The translations under genes and the position numbers were made by a program. The notes under the pieces were generated by a model, which saw only the letters and a program-made list of their open reading frames with translations, made no database searches and was not told where the DNA came from. This document shows, piece after piece, positions 8,127-16,596 of a stretch of 64,000 bases of DNA. Source of the stretch: Thermus neutrinimicus (GTDB lineage: Bacteria; Deinococcota; Deinococci; Deinococcales; Thermaceae); contig NZ_JAKTNU010000005.1 of NCBI RefSeq assembly GCF_022760955.1, forward strand, positions 46,076 through 110,075. The letters run 5' to 3'. Within the stretch, counting starts at the first letter, position 1; every line of letters starts with the position of its first letter.

Positions 8127-9880
8127 GCCACCTCCTCCTCCCCCAGGTAGGCCGCCCGCACCAAGGGGTTTCTCTGGACCTCCTTGGGCGTGCCCTCAGC
8201 GATCTTCTCCCCGTAGTTCATCACCACCACCCGGTCCGCAAGCCCCATGATCAGGTCCATGTCGTGGTCCACGATGAGCACCGTGTAACCCTCCCTGGCC
8301 AGGGAGCGGAGAAGGGAAGCGAGCTCCCGCTTCTCCTGGGCCCGAAGCCCCGCCCCCGGTTCGTCCAGGAGAAGCACCTCCGCCCCGGAGGCCAGGAGCC
8401 GGGCGATCTCCAGAAGCCGCTGCTGGCCCACGGAAAGGCGCTCCGCCTTTTCCAGGGCCAAGGACTCCAGCCCCACCCGCTTCAAGGCCCGGTAGGCGGT
8501 GGCCAAGGCCCGCTCCTCCTCCTTCCGGGAAAGGCCCAAGAGAGCCTGCAAAAAGCCAGCCCGGGTACGGCTGTACGTGCCCAAGGCGGCGTTTTCCAGC
8601 ACCGTGAGCTCCGGAAAAAGGTGCGGGTGTTGGAAGGTGCGGCCCAGGCCCAGGGCGTGGATCCGGTAAGGGGGAAGCCCCGTGATCTCCTTACCGAAGA
8701 GGCGGACCTGGCCCCGGTCGGGGATTAACGCCCCCGCCACCAGGTTGAAGGTGGTGCTCTTCCCCGCCCCGTTAGGGCCAATCAAGGCCAGGATCTCTCC
8801 CCGTTTCAGGTTGAAGGAAACCCCGGCCACCGCCATAAGCCCCCCGAAGGACTTCTGTAGGCCCAGGACCTCCAGTACCACCTCGCCTTGGCGGCCGCCG
8901 GGGGGGCTAAGGGGAAGGGGTTCCGCCTTGGGAATCCCTGGGTCCCTGCTGGGCAGGTAGCGCTCCACCAGGGGCCACAGGCCCTTGGGGGCCAGGATGA
9001 GGATCAGGGCCAGGATTAGGCCGTAGCCGATGGTTTCGTAGTTGCCCTGCTGCCCCAAGAGGAGGGGCAGGAGATCCTTCAACCAGTCCTCGAGGCCGGT
9101 GAAGAAGGCCGCCCCCAGCATCACCCCGGGAATGCTCCCCACCCCCCCGGCCACGGCCATCACCAGGTACTTAATGGAAGCCTCCAGGGAAAAGGGCGTG
9201 GGGTTGACAAAGCGCAGGAAGTGGGCGTACAGGAAACCCGCCAGGCCGGCGATGGCCCCCGAGAGCAGGAAGGCCTTAAGCCTGAGGGCTGCCGGGTCCA
9301 CCCCGAAGCTGGCCGCCGCCAGGGCATCCCCCCTAAGGGCGAGAAGGGCCCGGCCCATGCGGCTATGGCGCAGGTTGTAAAGGCTGAGGACCAACAGGGC
9401 CAGGAGGCCAAGGGTGAGGAAGGCATAGCGGAACCCGGTGTCCAAGGGCAGACCCAGGACGCTCAAGGGAGGCAGATCCGTAAGCCCGGTATGCCCCCCC
9501 GTGAGCCCCACCAGGTTCCCCGCCAGGATGTACAAGGCCACCTGCCAGGCGATGGTGGAAAGGGGAAGAAAATGCCCCTTAAGCCGCACCGTTAGGGCGC
9601 CCAGGAGCCAAGCTAAAAGGAGGGCGAAGAGGAGCCCAGCCCCAAGCCCAACCCAAGGGGAAAACCCCGCCTTAACCGTGAGGAGGGCGGTGGCGTAGGC
9701 CCCCATGCCCATGAAGGCCGCCTGGGCGAAGCTGGTCATCCCTGCCAAACCCGTGAGCACATATAGGGAAAGGGCCACCATGGCGGAGAGGGCGAAGAAG
9801 TTCAGGAGGGTGAGGTAGTAGGGAAAGGGGGACAGGGCCAGGGGCAGCAGGAGCAACAAGAACCAGAGGTAGCGCATCAC
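8123..9880 (-). CDS. livMG: fused ABC permease-ATPase (LivM-LivG)
   Basis: A 585-residue fusion of two importer subunits. Residues 1 to about 310 form a LivM permease with eight or more hydrophobic segments and the LivM-type stretch LTGLAGMTSFAQAAFMGMGAY. A linker of about 35 residues (DPGIPKAEPLPLSPPGG) leads to LivG: Walker A GPNGAGKST starting at residue 368, signature LSVGQQRLLEIARLL, Walker B VLLLDEPGAGL, switch VDHDM. These are usually separate polypeptides, although fusions occur. With LivF and LivH, one fused chain would supply half of the membrane domain and half of the ATPase dimer. Confidence 0.92.
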   Translation of the reverse strand: MMRYLWFLLLLLPLALSPFPYYLTLLNFFALSAMVALSLYVLTGLAGMTSFAQAAFMGMGAYATALLTVKAGFSPWVGLGAGLLFALLLAWLLGALTVRLKGHFLPLSTIAWQVALYILAGNLVGLTGGHTGLTDLPPLSVLGLPLDTGFRYAFLTLGLLALLVLSLYNLRHSRMGRALLALRGDALAAASFGVDPAALRLKAFLLSGAIAGLAGFLYAHFLRFVNPTPFSLEASIKYLVMAVAGGVGSIPGVMLGAAFFTGLEDWLKDLLPLLLGQQGNYETIGYGLILALILILAPKGLWPLVERYLPSRDPGIPKAEPLPLSPPGGRQGEVVLEVLGLQKSFGGLMAVAGVSFNLKRGEILALIGPNGAGKSTTFNLVAGALIPDRGQVRLFGKEITGLPPYRIHALGLGRTFQHPHLFPELTVLENAALGTYSRTRAGFLQALLGLSRKEEERALATAYRALKRVGLESLALEKAERLSVGQQRLLEIARLLASGAEVLLLDEPGAGLRAQEKRELASLLRSLAREGYTVLIVDHDMDLIMGLADRVVVMNYGEKIAEGTPKEVQRNPLVRAAYLGEEEVA

Positions 9881-10854
9881 TCCTCCACCGTCCGCGCCCG
9901 CAGGCTCTGGTAGAAAAGAGCGGGCACCAAGAGCAGGAAGACCAAGGCCTCCTTGTAGGCGCTGGCGTAGAAGCTGGTGAAACTCTCAAAAAAGCCCACG
10001 AGGAGGGCTCCCACAAAGGCCACCGGGTAGCTAGCAAGCCCGCCCAGGATGGCGGCCACGAACCCTTTGAGCCCCAGCATGAACCCCATGAAGTAGGCGG
10101 CGTTGATGAGGGGGGCCAAGAGAAGCCCGGAGAGGGCCGCCAAAAGGCTGGCAATGCCGAAGGCCACCATCCCCGCCTCCTCCGGGCGTATCCCCAGGAG
10201 CCTGGCCCCAAGCCGGTTCTCTGCCGCCGCCAAGAGCGCCTTTCCGAAAAGGGAGAGGCGGAAGAAGAGGTAGAGGGCCACGAGGCCCAAAGCAGCGAAG
10301 AGGAGGACCAAAACCCCCTGCCAGGAGAGGCCCACCACCACCTCCCCTGAAAGGAGAGGGGCTGGACGGAACTGCTCGGGACCGAAGAAGACCAGGCCAA
10401 GACCCTGGTAAGCCACGTGAAGGCCCACGGCCATGATGAGGAGGGAAAGCACCGTGGCCCCCCGCATGGGCTGGAAGAAAACCCGGTAGCTGGCCACCCC
10501 CAGGTACACTACGAGGAGCACCGCCGCCAGGTAGGCCAGGGGGGGAACCCCTTTAGCCAGAAGGGAGAGGAGGAAAAGCCCCACCCCGCCCAAAAGGGGC
10601 AGAAGGGCTCCCCGGCCCCGGGCCATGAGGGCCCAAGCCCCTCCCAGGACCAGGGCCAGCCACAGGGTGCCGGGGAGCTTCCCTTCTAAAAGCCACACCA
10701 GGGAAAGGGGGGCGAACATCAAAAGCTCCCCGATGGGCACCAGGATCACCCGGGTGACGGCAAAGACCAGAACCAGGGAGAGGGCCAAAAGGCCGTAGAC
10801 CACCCCGTTTTGCAACCCGTCCAAGAGCAGGAAGCTGAGGATGGTGGCGTCCAT
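9877..10854 (-). CDS. livH: branched-chain-type ABC transporter permease LivH
   Basis: Inner-membrane subunit of the importer, 325 residues, with about eight hydrophobic helices and the LivH-type opening LDGLQNGVVYGLLALSLVLV. The EAA-like cytoplasmic loop (AAAENRLGARLLGIRPEEA) contacts the ATPases. It overlaps livMG by 4 bases and follows the binding-protein gene by 3 bases, so the genes form one transcript. Substrate specificity is set by the binding protein. Confidence 0.92.
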   Translation of the reverse strand: MDATILSFLLLDGLQNGVVYGLLALSLVLVFAVTRVILVPIGELLMFAPLSLVWLLEGKLPGTLWLALVLGGAWALMARGRGALLPLLGGVGLFLLSLLAKGVPPLAYLAAVLLVVYLGVASYRVFFQPMRGATVLSLLIMAVGLHVAYQGLGLVFFGPEQFRPAPLLSGEVVVGLSWQGVLVLLFAALGLVALYLFFRLSLFGKALLAAAENRLGARLLGIRPEEAGMVAFGIASLLAALSGLLLAPLINAAYFMGFMLGLKGFVAAILGGLASYPVAFVGALLVGFFESFTSFYASAYKEALVFLLLVPALFYQSLRARTVEE

Positions 10855-10857
10855 GGC

Positions 10858-12030
10858 TTAGCGGAAGGTGCGCTCCAGCTTCCAGCGGCCCCCCTCCACC
10901 CGAACCATCACCGCGGCATCCTCAAAGCGCAGACCCAGGTGATCCTCCTTGCTGAAGGTGAAGACCCCGTGGGTGGCCACCAGGTTCCGGGTGGCCTCGA
11001 TCTCGTCCCTGAGGGCAGCGCGGAAAGCAGCCAAGTCCTTGGCAGGATCGGCCCGCTTCAAAGCCCGCTCCAGGGCCGGCTTCAGGATCAGCCAGGCATC
11101 CCAGGCATGGGCGCCGAAGGTGGAGTAGCTACCGATGCCGTACTTGGCCTCGTAACGCTGGATGTAGTCCAGGGCCACCCGCTTGCTGGGGAAGGTGCCG
11201 GGGAGTTGCTCCGCCACCAGGATGGGCCCGGCCGGGAGGAGGGTGCCCTCCACGTCCTTGCCCCCTACCCGGAGGAAGTCGGGGTTGGCTACCCCGTGGG
11301 TCTGGTAGATGAGGCTGGCGTAGCCCCGTTCCTTCAGGGTGCGCTGGGGAAGCACGGCGGGGGTGCCGCTGGCACCGATCAAGACCGCATCGGGCCGCCG
11401 GGCGATGATGCGGAGCACCTGGCCCGTCACGGAGGTATCCGTCCGGTTGTAGCGCTCGCTGGCCACCACCTGCAGGCCCTTGGCCTTGGCCTCCGCCTCG
11501 AAGAAACGGGCCCAGCCCTCCCCGTAGGCATCGTTAAAGCCGATGTAGGCCACGGTCTTGACCCCCCTGGCCACCATGTCCGCCACGATGGCCCGGGCCA
11601 TGAGCTCCTCCGTCTGGGGGGTCTTGAACACCCAGTACCGCTGAGCGTCCACGGGGTGGATGATGTCCTTGCTGGCCGCCAGGGAGATCATGGGCACCTT
11701 GGCCTCGGCCACCACGGGAATCATGCCCAAGGAGGCCGGGGTGGTGGTGGTGCCCACCACGGCCACCACCCCCTCCTCCACCAGGCGCCGGGTATTCCGT
11801 ACCGCCTGGGTGGTATCCGAGGCATCGTCCAGGATCACGAACTGTACCTTGCGCCCGGCCACGCCGCCCGCGCGGTCCAGCATCTCCTGAAGCATGAGGA
11901 AGGTGTTCCGCTCGGGGATACCCAAGGAGGCGGCAGGGCCGGTGGCCGAGACCACCACGCCCACCTTGAGAGCCTCCTGAGCCAGGGCCGAAAGGCCTAA
12001 AACCAACAGGGCTACCAACCAGCGCTTCAT
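10858..12030 (-). CDS. ABC transporter substrate-binding protein (Leu/Ile/Val or aromatic-acid type)
   Basis: Periplasmic type I binding protein that delivers cargo to LivH and LivMG. The 390 residues begin with a Sec signal (MKRWLVALLVLGLSALAQ) without a lipobox cysteine. VGVVVSATGPAASLGIPERN and FVILDDASD are typical of the family, as are VVGTTTTPASLGMIPVV and the long closing lobe. The ATG at 12030 is set by GGAGGGG a few bases upstream; the open frame reaches 12144 but that would include the promoter. First gene of the operon ending with paaK. Aromatic acids are a plausible cargo because of the operator described at 12096-12109. Confidence 0.9.
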   Translation of the reverse strand: MKRWLVALLVLGLSALAQEALKVGVVVSATGPAASLGIPERNTFLMLQEMLDRAGGVAGRKVQFVILDDASDTTQAVRNTRRLVEEGVVAVVGTTTTPASLGMIPVVAEAKVPMISLAASKDIIHPVDAQRYWVFKTPQTEELMARAIVADMVARGVKTVAYIGFNDAYGEGWARFFEAEAKAKGLQVVASERYNRTDTSVTGQVLRIIARRPDAVLIGASGTPAVLPQRTLKERGYASLIYQTHGVANPDFLRVGGKDVEGTLLPAGPILVAEQLPGTFPSKRVALDYIQRYEAKYGIGSYSTFGAHAWDAWLILKPALERALKRADPAKDLAAFRAALRDEIEATRNLVATHGVFTFSKEDHLGLRFEDAAVMVRVEGGRWKLERTFR

Positions 12031-12095
12031 CTTCTTCCCCTCCTTCGTCCTCTTTGCCGTCCATTCCCACCGGGCGAGACCCGGATTGGGTCTAA

Positions 12096-12144
12096 CTAAC
12101 GCTCGTTTGCCTTCCAGTTTAACCAGGGACTTCTGTCCCGTCAA
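12096..12144 (-). promoter_or_regulatory. promoter with PaaR-type operator for the transporter-paaIK operon
   Basis: On the reverse strand, TTGACG (12139-12144), 17 bases, then TAAACT (12116-12121) make a strong sigma-A-type promoter. The predicted transcript start, near 12109, overlaps the 14-base site CTAACGCTCGTTTG (12096-12109, forward strand). This fits CNAACGNNCGTTNG, the operator I recall being reported for PaaR, the phenylacetyl-CoA-responsive TetR repressor of T. thermophilus. A repressor bound there would block initiation. The -35 box lies directly at the hpaD stop, so the operon has its own start site independent of hpa. Confidence 0.8.
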
Positions 12145-12145
12145 G

Positions 12146-13102
12146 CTAGGTCACGTGCTCGGGGATGCCCGCCAGGGGTGAAGGCCGCGTGGCCACGGGC
12201 TTCCCCTCCAGGTCCAAAAGCGCGCTTCCCTCCAGGAACCAGCTCTTCGGGGTCCTGTGCCCCCAGAGGGTCTGGCGCCTGGGGTCGTTCAGGCTCCAGC
12301 GCACCGGGGGCAGGTCGGGGTCCACGGTGAGGTAGTCGGAGGTGTAAAGCTCGATGCGGTGTCCGTCTGGGTCCTTAAGGTAAAGGAACATGGCGTTGGA
12401 GATCCCGTGCCGCCCGGGCCCTCTTTCGATCTGGTCCGTCCTGCGGGCTCCCGCCAGGATGTCCGCCGCCTTGAGGATGGCCATGGGATCGGGAAGCCAG
12501 TAGGCGAAGTGGTGGAGCCTCGGGCCCTCCCCGTTGGTAAAGGCCACGTCGTGCACGTTCCCCTTGCGGTGGAGCCAGCTGGCCCAAAGCCTCCCCTCCT
12601 CGTCCTCCGTGTACTCGGTGAGGCGGAAGCCTAGCCTCTCCTGGTAATAGCGGGTGGCCCGCTCCACCTCGGGGGAAAAGAGGTTCAGGTGGTCGATGCG
12701 CAAAACCCCCGGCCCCCGGTAGAGGTGGTACTCCTGCAACACCCGAGGAAGCTTCTCCGCCCCCGCGTAGAAGACCAGGGGATAGCCGAAGGGGTCCTGG
12801 ACGCGGAGCATCCTGGGCCTACCCCAGTCCGTTTCCAACCGGTGGGGAAGCCCCTCCCCTTCCGCCCAGGCCTGGGCCTGCTCCATCCCGTTCTCGTCCA
12901 CCTTGAAGCCCAGGCTCCGCACCGCGGGCCCTTCCGCCTGGGTGAGCTTCAGGCTCCACTCCAGCTCCTCGTAGCCCCTGAGGTAGGCGCTTTGCCCCTC
13001 CCTACGCTCCAGGCGGAAGCCCAAAAGCCCCTCGTAGAACTCCAGGCTCCTCTCCAGGTCCCTCACCCAAAGCTCTATGAACCCCACCCTCACGATGGCC
13101 AT
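12146..13102 (-). CDS. hpaD: 3,4-dihydroxyphenylacetate 2,3-dioxygenase
   Basis: Extradiol ring cleavage of homoprotocatechuate to 5-carboxymethyl-2-hydroxymuconate semialdehyde. The 318 residues hold two vicinal-oxygen-chelate modules. The expected metal ligands are His138 (RIDHLN), His197 or His198 (RLHHFAYW) and Glu251 (GHRIELY), spaced as in type I homoprotocatechuate dioxygenases. I start at the ATG at 13102 because AGGAGG lies 6 bases before it; the frame upstream is a proline/glycine-rich artefact inside hpaC. It overlaps the end of hpaC by 13 bases. Last gene of the hpa operon. Confidence 0.93.
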   Translation of the reverse strand: MAIVRVGFIELWVRDLERSLEFYEGLLGFRLERREGQSAYLRGYEELEWSLKLTQAEGPAVRSLGFKVDENGMEQAQAWAEGEGLPHRLETDWGRPRMLRVQDPFGYPLVFYAGAEKLPRVLQEYHLYRGPGVLRIDHLNLFSPEVERATRYYQERLGFRLTEYTEDEEGRLWASWLHRKGNVHDVAFTNGEGPRLHHFAYWLPDPMAILKAADILAGARRTDQIERGPGRHGISNAMFLYLKDPDGHRIELYTSDYLTVDPDLPPVRWSLNDPRRQTLWGHRTPKSWFLEGSALLDLEGKPVATRPSPLAGIPEHVT

Positions 13103-13593
13103 ACCAACCTCCTGTAACCCCGGCCGAAGTACACCAAGGGAAGGCCCGGCTCCCCCAGCTCCACCCCCTCCACCCGGCCCACCACCAACCGGTGGTCCCC
13201 CCCGGGGTAGGCCGCCTCCAGGCGGCAAAAGAGCACCGCCAGGGCCCCGGGCACCCTGCCCGCCACCAACCCCACCCCTTCCTGGGGCTTTCCGGCAAAG
13301 TGTTGGGAAACTGCCTCCTGCCCCTCCCTCAGGAAGCTTATGGTAAAGGCCCTCGAGGCCTCCAATAGGGGTAGGAGCCTCGCCTTCTCGTGGATGCCCA
13401 GGGCCACCAGGGGAGGCTCGAGGCTCAAGGACATGAAAGCGGTGGCGGTCATGCCCCTCTCCTCCTCCCCTAGCCGGGCGGCGACCACGGTCACCCCAGC
13501 GGCAAACCGGCTTAGGGCCTCCTTGAAGGCCTCCCTTAGGTGTTCCGCCGGGGAAGCGCCTGTCTTATGGAGGCCCATAGAACCCTCGGTCAC
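13090..13593 (-). CDS. hpaC: 4-hydroxyphenylacetate 3-monooxygenase, flavin reductase component
   Basis: NADH:flavin oxidoreductase of 167 residues that supplies reduced flavin to HpaB. The flavin-reductase fold shows in FAAGVTVVAAR, GMTATAFMSLSLEPPLVALGI and DHRLVVGRVEGVE. It overlaps the hpaB stop by 4 bases, matching the need for both proteins together. T. thermophilus HpaC of this type has a known structure. The first 15 or so residues are poorly conserved, and the GTG or ATG near 13578-13593 could each serve as start. Confidence 0.92.
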   Translation of the reverse strand: MTEGSMGLHKTGASPAEHLREAFKEALSRFAAGVTVVAARLGEEERGMTATAFMSLSLEPPLVALGIHEKARLLPLLEASRAFTISFLREGQEAVSQHFAGKPQEGVGLVAGRVPGALAVLFCRLEAAYPGGDHRLVVGRVEGVELGEPGLPLVYFGRGYRRLVWPS

Positions 13594-15041
13594 GCCTCCA
13601 CCTCCGCAAACACGGCAAGCGCCCTCTTCAGGTAGGCGCGGATCCGCTCCTTGTAGGGTTCCTTGTCGTACACGCTGAAGAGGGTCTGGTACATGCGCAC
13701 GGGATCCCCGAAGAAGAAGCGCTCGTAAAGCTCCTGCCGGGCCCCGAATCCCGAGAGGGTCATGTCCCAGGCAAGGCGGAAGAGGGCCACCCGCTCCTTG
13801 GCCTCGAGGGTAGCCCCTTGCAGGTACTTCTCCAACATGGGGGCCAGGGGTCCCTTGAAGTCCCGCTCCGAGGGGAGGGTGATCAGGCCGCTGGCCCCGA
13901 TCTGCTCCAGGATCTCCCTAAGCCGGGGGTAGAGCCTGGGGTAAAGGTTCCGCGCCCCGTCCAACGCCCCCCGGTCGGGTACCAGAAGGCCAAAGGCATT
14001 CTCCTTGGCCTCCTCCTCCGCCCGGGTCCAAAAGGCCCGCATGGCCTCCAGATAGACGATGATCTCGGCGATCTTTTCCTGCACGTGGCTGTAGGCGTCG
14101 GCCCCGATCCCCTCGGCCATCAAAGCCGCCACCCCCAAAAAGGCCTCGGTCTTGGCGGTCTTCAGGGCCACCACCTGGTGGGCCATGTGGTGAAGGGCCC
14201 CCGTGGCCGCGTAGGCGTTGTTGCAAAGCTCCACGTTTCCCAGGATGAAGACCCGCTCCCATGGGACCAGCACGTCGTCGAAGATCACCAGGCAGTCCAT
14301 CTCCTCGAGGCGGCTGCTAAGGGGGTAGTCGAAGGGGCTATCCCCGCCCACCAAGGCCTCGCGGCAGAGGAAGTGCAGGCCCGGGGTGGAGGTGGGCAGG
14401 GCGAAGGCGATGGCGTACTTCTCGCTGCCCGGCCCCTCCTTAAGGAGGGTGGAAGGGAAGATGAGGACCTCATCCGCCAAGGGAAAGGTGGCGGTCATGC
14501 GGGCCCCCCGCACCACGATGCCCTTTTCCGTCTGGCGCACCACCCCCACGGGGATGTAGGGGTCGGGCTGGGCCGAGGGAGGCTTGGCCCGGTTCACCTG
14601 GGGGTTGGTGAGGGCGTGGGTGGTGGCCAGGTCGCGGTCGCGGAGGTAGCGGTAATAGGCCCGCACGTGCTCGGCGAACTCCCCGAAGTACTCGGCGCTG
14701 GCGGCATAGGCCATGACCACGGCGTTCAAGTAGTCCGGGCTACGCCCCATCATCCCCAGGTTCTGGTCAGCCCAGAGCTTGTAGGCCTGGCCCCGCCGCT
14801 TTAGGTCCTCCTTGGTCTTGGGGATGAGGAAGCTCATCCCGTGCCGCCTCCCCTCCTCCTCGTAGGTGAGGGCCTCCCGGTACCGGGGGTCGTGTTGCAG
14901 GTCATAAAGGGCAGCCATGGTGCGCACGATGCCCCGGAAGACGGGATGGGTGGTGGGGTCCTCCACCTTCTCCCCCTTGTACCAGAGGTTGGGGGGCCGC
15001 TCCTTCAAGGCTTCCAGATACTCCGCTCCAGTCCTTGCCAT
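13590..15041 (-). CDS. hpaB: 4-hydroxyphenylacetate 3-monooxygenase, oxygenase component
   Basis: Uses reduced FAD and oxygen to hydroxylate 4-hydroxyphenylacetate to homoprotocatechuate, the ring-cleavage substrate of HpaD. The 483 residues equal the usual length. Motifs visible are RTGAEYLEALKERP at the N terminus, MGRSPDYLNAVVMAYA, a conserved VFRGIVRTMAALYDLQHDP, and VPWERVFILGNVELCNN in the acyl-CoA dehydrogenase-like body. It starts 4 bases after hpaE. The T. thermophilus orthologue is structurally known. Confidence 0.95.
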   Translation of the reverse strand: MARTGAEYLEALKERPPNLWYKGEKVEDPTTHPVFRGIVRTMAALYDLQHDPRYREALTYEEEGRRHGMSFLIPKTKEDLKRRGQAYKLWADQNLGMMGRSPDYLNAVVMAYAASAEYFGEFAEHVRAYYRYLRDRDLATTHALTNPQVNRAKPPSAQPDPYIPVGVVRQTEKGIVVRGARMTATFPLADEVLIFPSTLLKEGPGSEKYAIAFALPTSTPGLHFLCREALVGGDSPFDYPLSSRLEEMDCLVIFDDVLVPWERVFILGNVELCNNAYAATGALHHMAHQVVALKTAKTEAFLGVAALMAEGIGADAYSHVQEKIAEIIVYLEAMRAFWTRAEEEAKENAFGLLVPDRGALDGARNLYPRLYPRLREILEQIGASGLITLPSERDFKGPLAPMLEKYLQGATLEAKERVALFRLAWDMTLSGFGARQELYERFFFGDPVRMYQTLFSVYDKEPYKERIRAYLKRALAVFAEVEA

Positions 15042-15045
15042 CCTC

Positions 15046-16596
15046 TCACCTCTTCCCGAACTTGGGCACGTGGGGGGACCTCAGGGGAAGCCCCACGGCC
15101 TTGAGGTCGGTGTAGAACTCCAGGGCGTATAGGCCACCTTCCCGCCTCTCCCCGCTGGCCTTCACCCCGCCAAAGGGGGTGGGCAGGTGGCGCACGTTAT
15201 GGCTATTGAGGTATACGAGGCCCGCCTCTAGCTCCAAGGCCAGGCGGTGGGCCCTTTCCAGGTCCTTGGTGAACACGTAGGCGGCAAGCCCATACCGGGT
15301 GTCGTTGGCCTTCCTGAGAGCTTCCTCCTCGTCCTTGAAGGGGATGGCCACCAGGACGGGCCCGAAGATCTCCTCCTGGGCGATTTTCATGTGGTTCTCC
15401 CCCACGAAGAGGGTGGGCAAAAGGTAGTTCCCCTGGGAAAGATCCTCCCCGCGGAAGGAGGTGGTGGCCCTCTTCCCGCCCACCAGAAGCCTCGCCCCCT
15501 CCTCGAGGCCCGCTTCCACATACCCCAAGACCCTCTCCAGGTGCTCGGGGTGGATGAGGGGGCCCACCTCGGTCTCGGGGTCCAGGGGATGGCCCACCCG
15601 GATGGCCCGGGCCCTTTCCGCCACCCTCTCCACAAAAGTCTCAAAGATGGCTTCCTCCACCAGGAGGCGGGAGCTCGCCGTGCACCGCTCCCCGTTGAAG
15701 GAGTAGATCTGGAAGACCACCGCGTCCAAAGCCCTTTCCAGATCCGCATCGGCAAAGACCAAGGCCGGGCTTTTCCCGCCAAGCTCCAAGGAGAGCCGCT
15801 TGAGGTGGCGGGCAGCGTTTTGCATGACGATCTTCCCGGTCTCCGTCTCCCCGGTGAGGGTGATGAGGGGAACGAGGGGATGGGCCACCAAGGCGGCCCC
15901 CGCCTCCTCGCCGTAGCCCTGGACCAGGTTGAAGACCCCAGGAGGAAGGTCAGCCTCCTGCACGATCTCCGCCAGCTTGCTGGCGGTTAAGGGGCTCCAC
16001 TCCGCGGGTTTCAGCACCACCGTGTCCCCAAAGGCCAGGGCCGGGGCGATGCGCCAGGTGGAGAGCATCAAGGGGGCGTTCCAGGGGGTGATGATGCCCA
16101 CCGGCCCCGCCGGAACCCTCAGGCTGTAGTAGAGCCAGTCCTGGTCCACGGGGAAGGTGCGGTCCTCCATGGCGTGCTCGGCGTACTCGGCGTAGAAGGC
16201 AAAGTTCTCCGCAGACCGGGCCACCTGGGCCTTCACGATCCGGAGCACCTGCCCAGCATCCAAGGCCTCCACCACCGCCAGCTCATCCGCGTGCTTTTCC
16301 AAAAGCTCGGCGATCCTCAGGAGGTAGCGCTTCCTCTCCCGGGCTGGGGTGCGGCTCCACCGCTGGAAGGCCTCGTGGGCGGCCTTGGCCGCCCGGTCCA
16401 CCTCCCTTTCCCCACCCCGGGCCGCATGGGAGAGCACCTCGTTGGTGGAAGGGTCCAAGGTGGGAAAGACCTCCCCGCTTTCCGAGGGGCGGAACTCCCC
16501 GCCGATGAGGTGGAGGGCCGTCCACCCCTTTAGGGCCTTCCGAATAGCCTCAATCCTTTCCCAGGGAATCCCCGCCACCTGGTCCTGGTACCTCAT
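15046..16596 (-). CDS. hpaE: 5-carboxymethyl-2-hydroxymuconate semialdehyde dehydrogenase
   Basis: NAD-dependent aldehyde dehydrogenase that oxidises the HpaD product to the dicarboxylate. The 516 residues contain ITPWNAPLMLSTW (NAD site), general base Glu271 in LSLELGGKSPALV, and catalytic Cys305 in FNGERCTASS. VGHPLDPETEVGPLI is usual for the hydroxymuconate semialdehyde group, and its place between hpaB and hpaG fixes the assignment. It overlaps hpaG by 4 bases. Confidence 0.92.
   Translation of the reverse strand: MRYQDQVAGIPWERIEAIRKALKGWTALHLIGGEFRPSESGEVFPTLDPSTNEVLSHAARGGEREVDRAAKAAHEAFQRWSRTPARERKRYLLRIAELLEKHADELAVVEALDAGQVLRIVKAQVARSAENFAFYAEYAEHAMEDRTFPVDQDWLYYSLRVPAGPVGIITPWNAPLMLSTWRIAPALAFGDTVVLKPAEWSPLTASKLAEIVQEADLPPGVFNLVQGYGEEAGAALVAHPLVPLITLTGETETGKIVMQNAARHLKRLSLELGGKSPALVFADADLERALDAVVFQIYSFNGERCTASSRLLVEEAIFETFVERVAERARAIRVGHPLDPETEVGPLIHPEHLERVLGYVEAGLEEGARLLVGGKRATTSFRGEDLSQGNYLLPTLFVGENHMKIAQEEIFGPVLVAIPFKDEEEALRKANDTRYGLAAYVFTKDLERAHRLALELEAGLVYLNSHNVRHLPTPFGGVKASGERREGGLYALEFYTDLKAVGLPLRSPHVPKFGKR

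Noticed and set aside
10810..12000. 396-codon forward frame opposite the binding-protein gene
   Set aside because: Antisense to a complete periplasmic binding protein with signal peptide.
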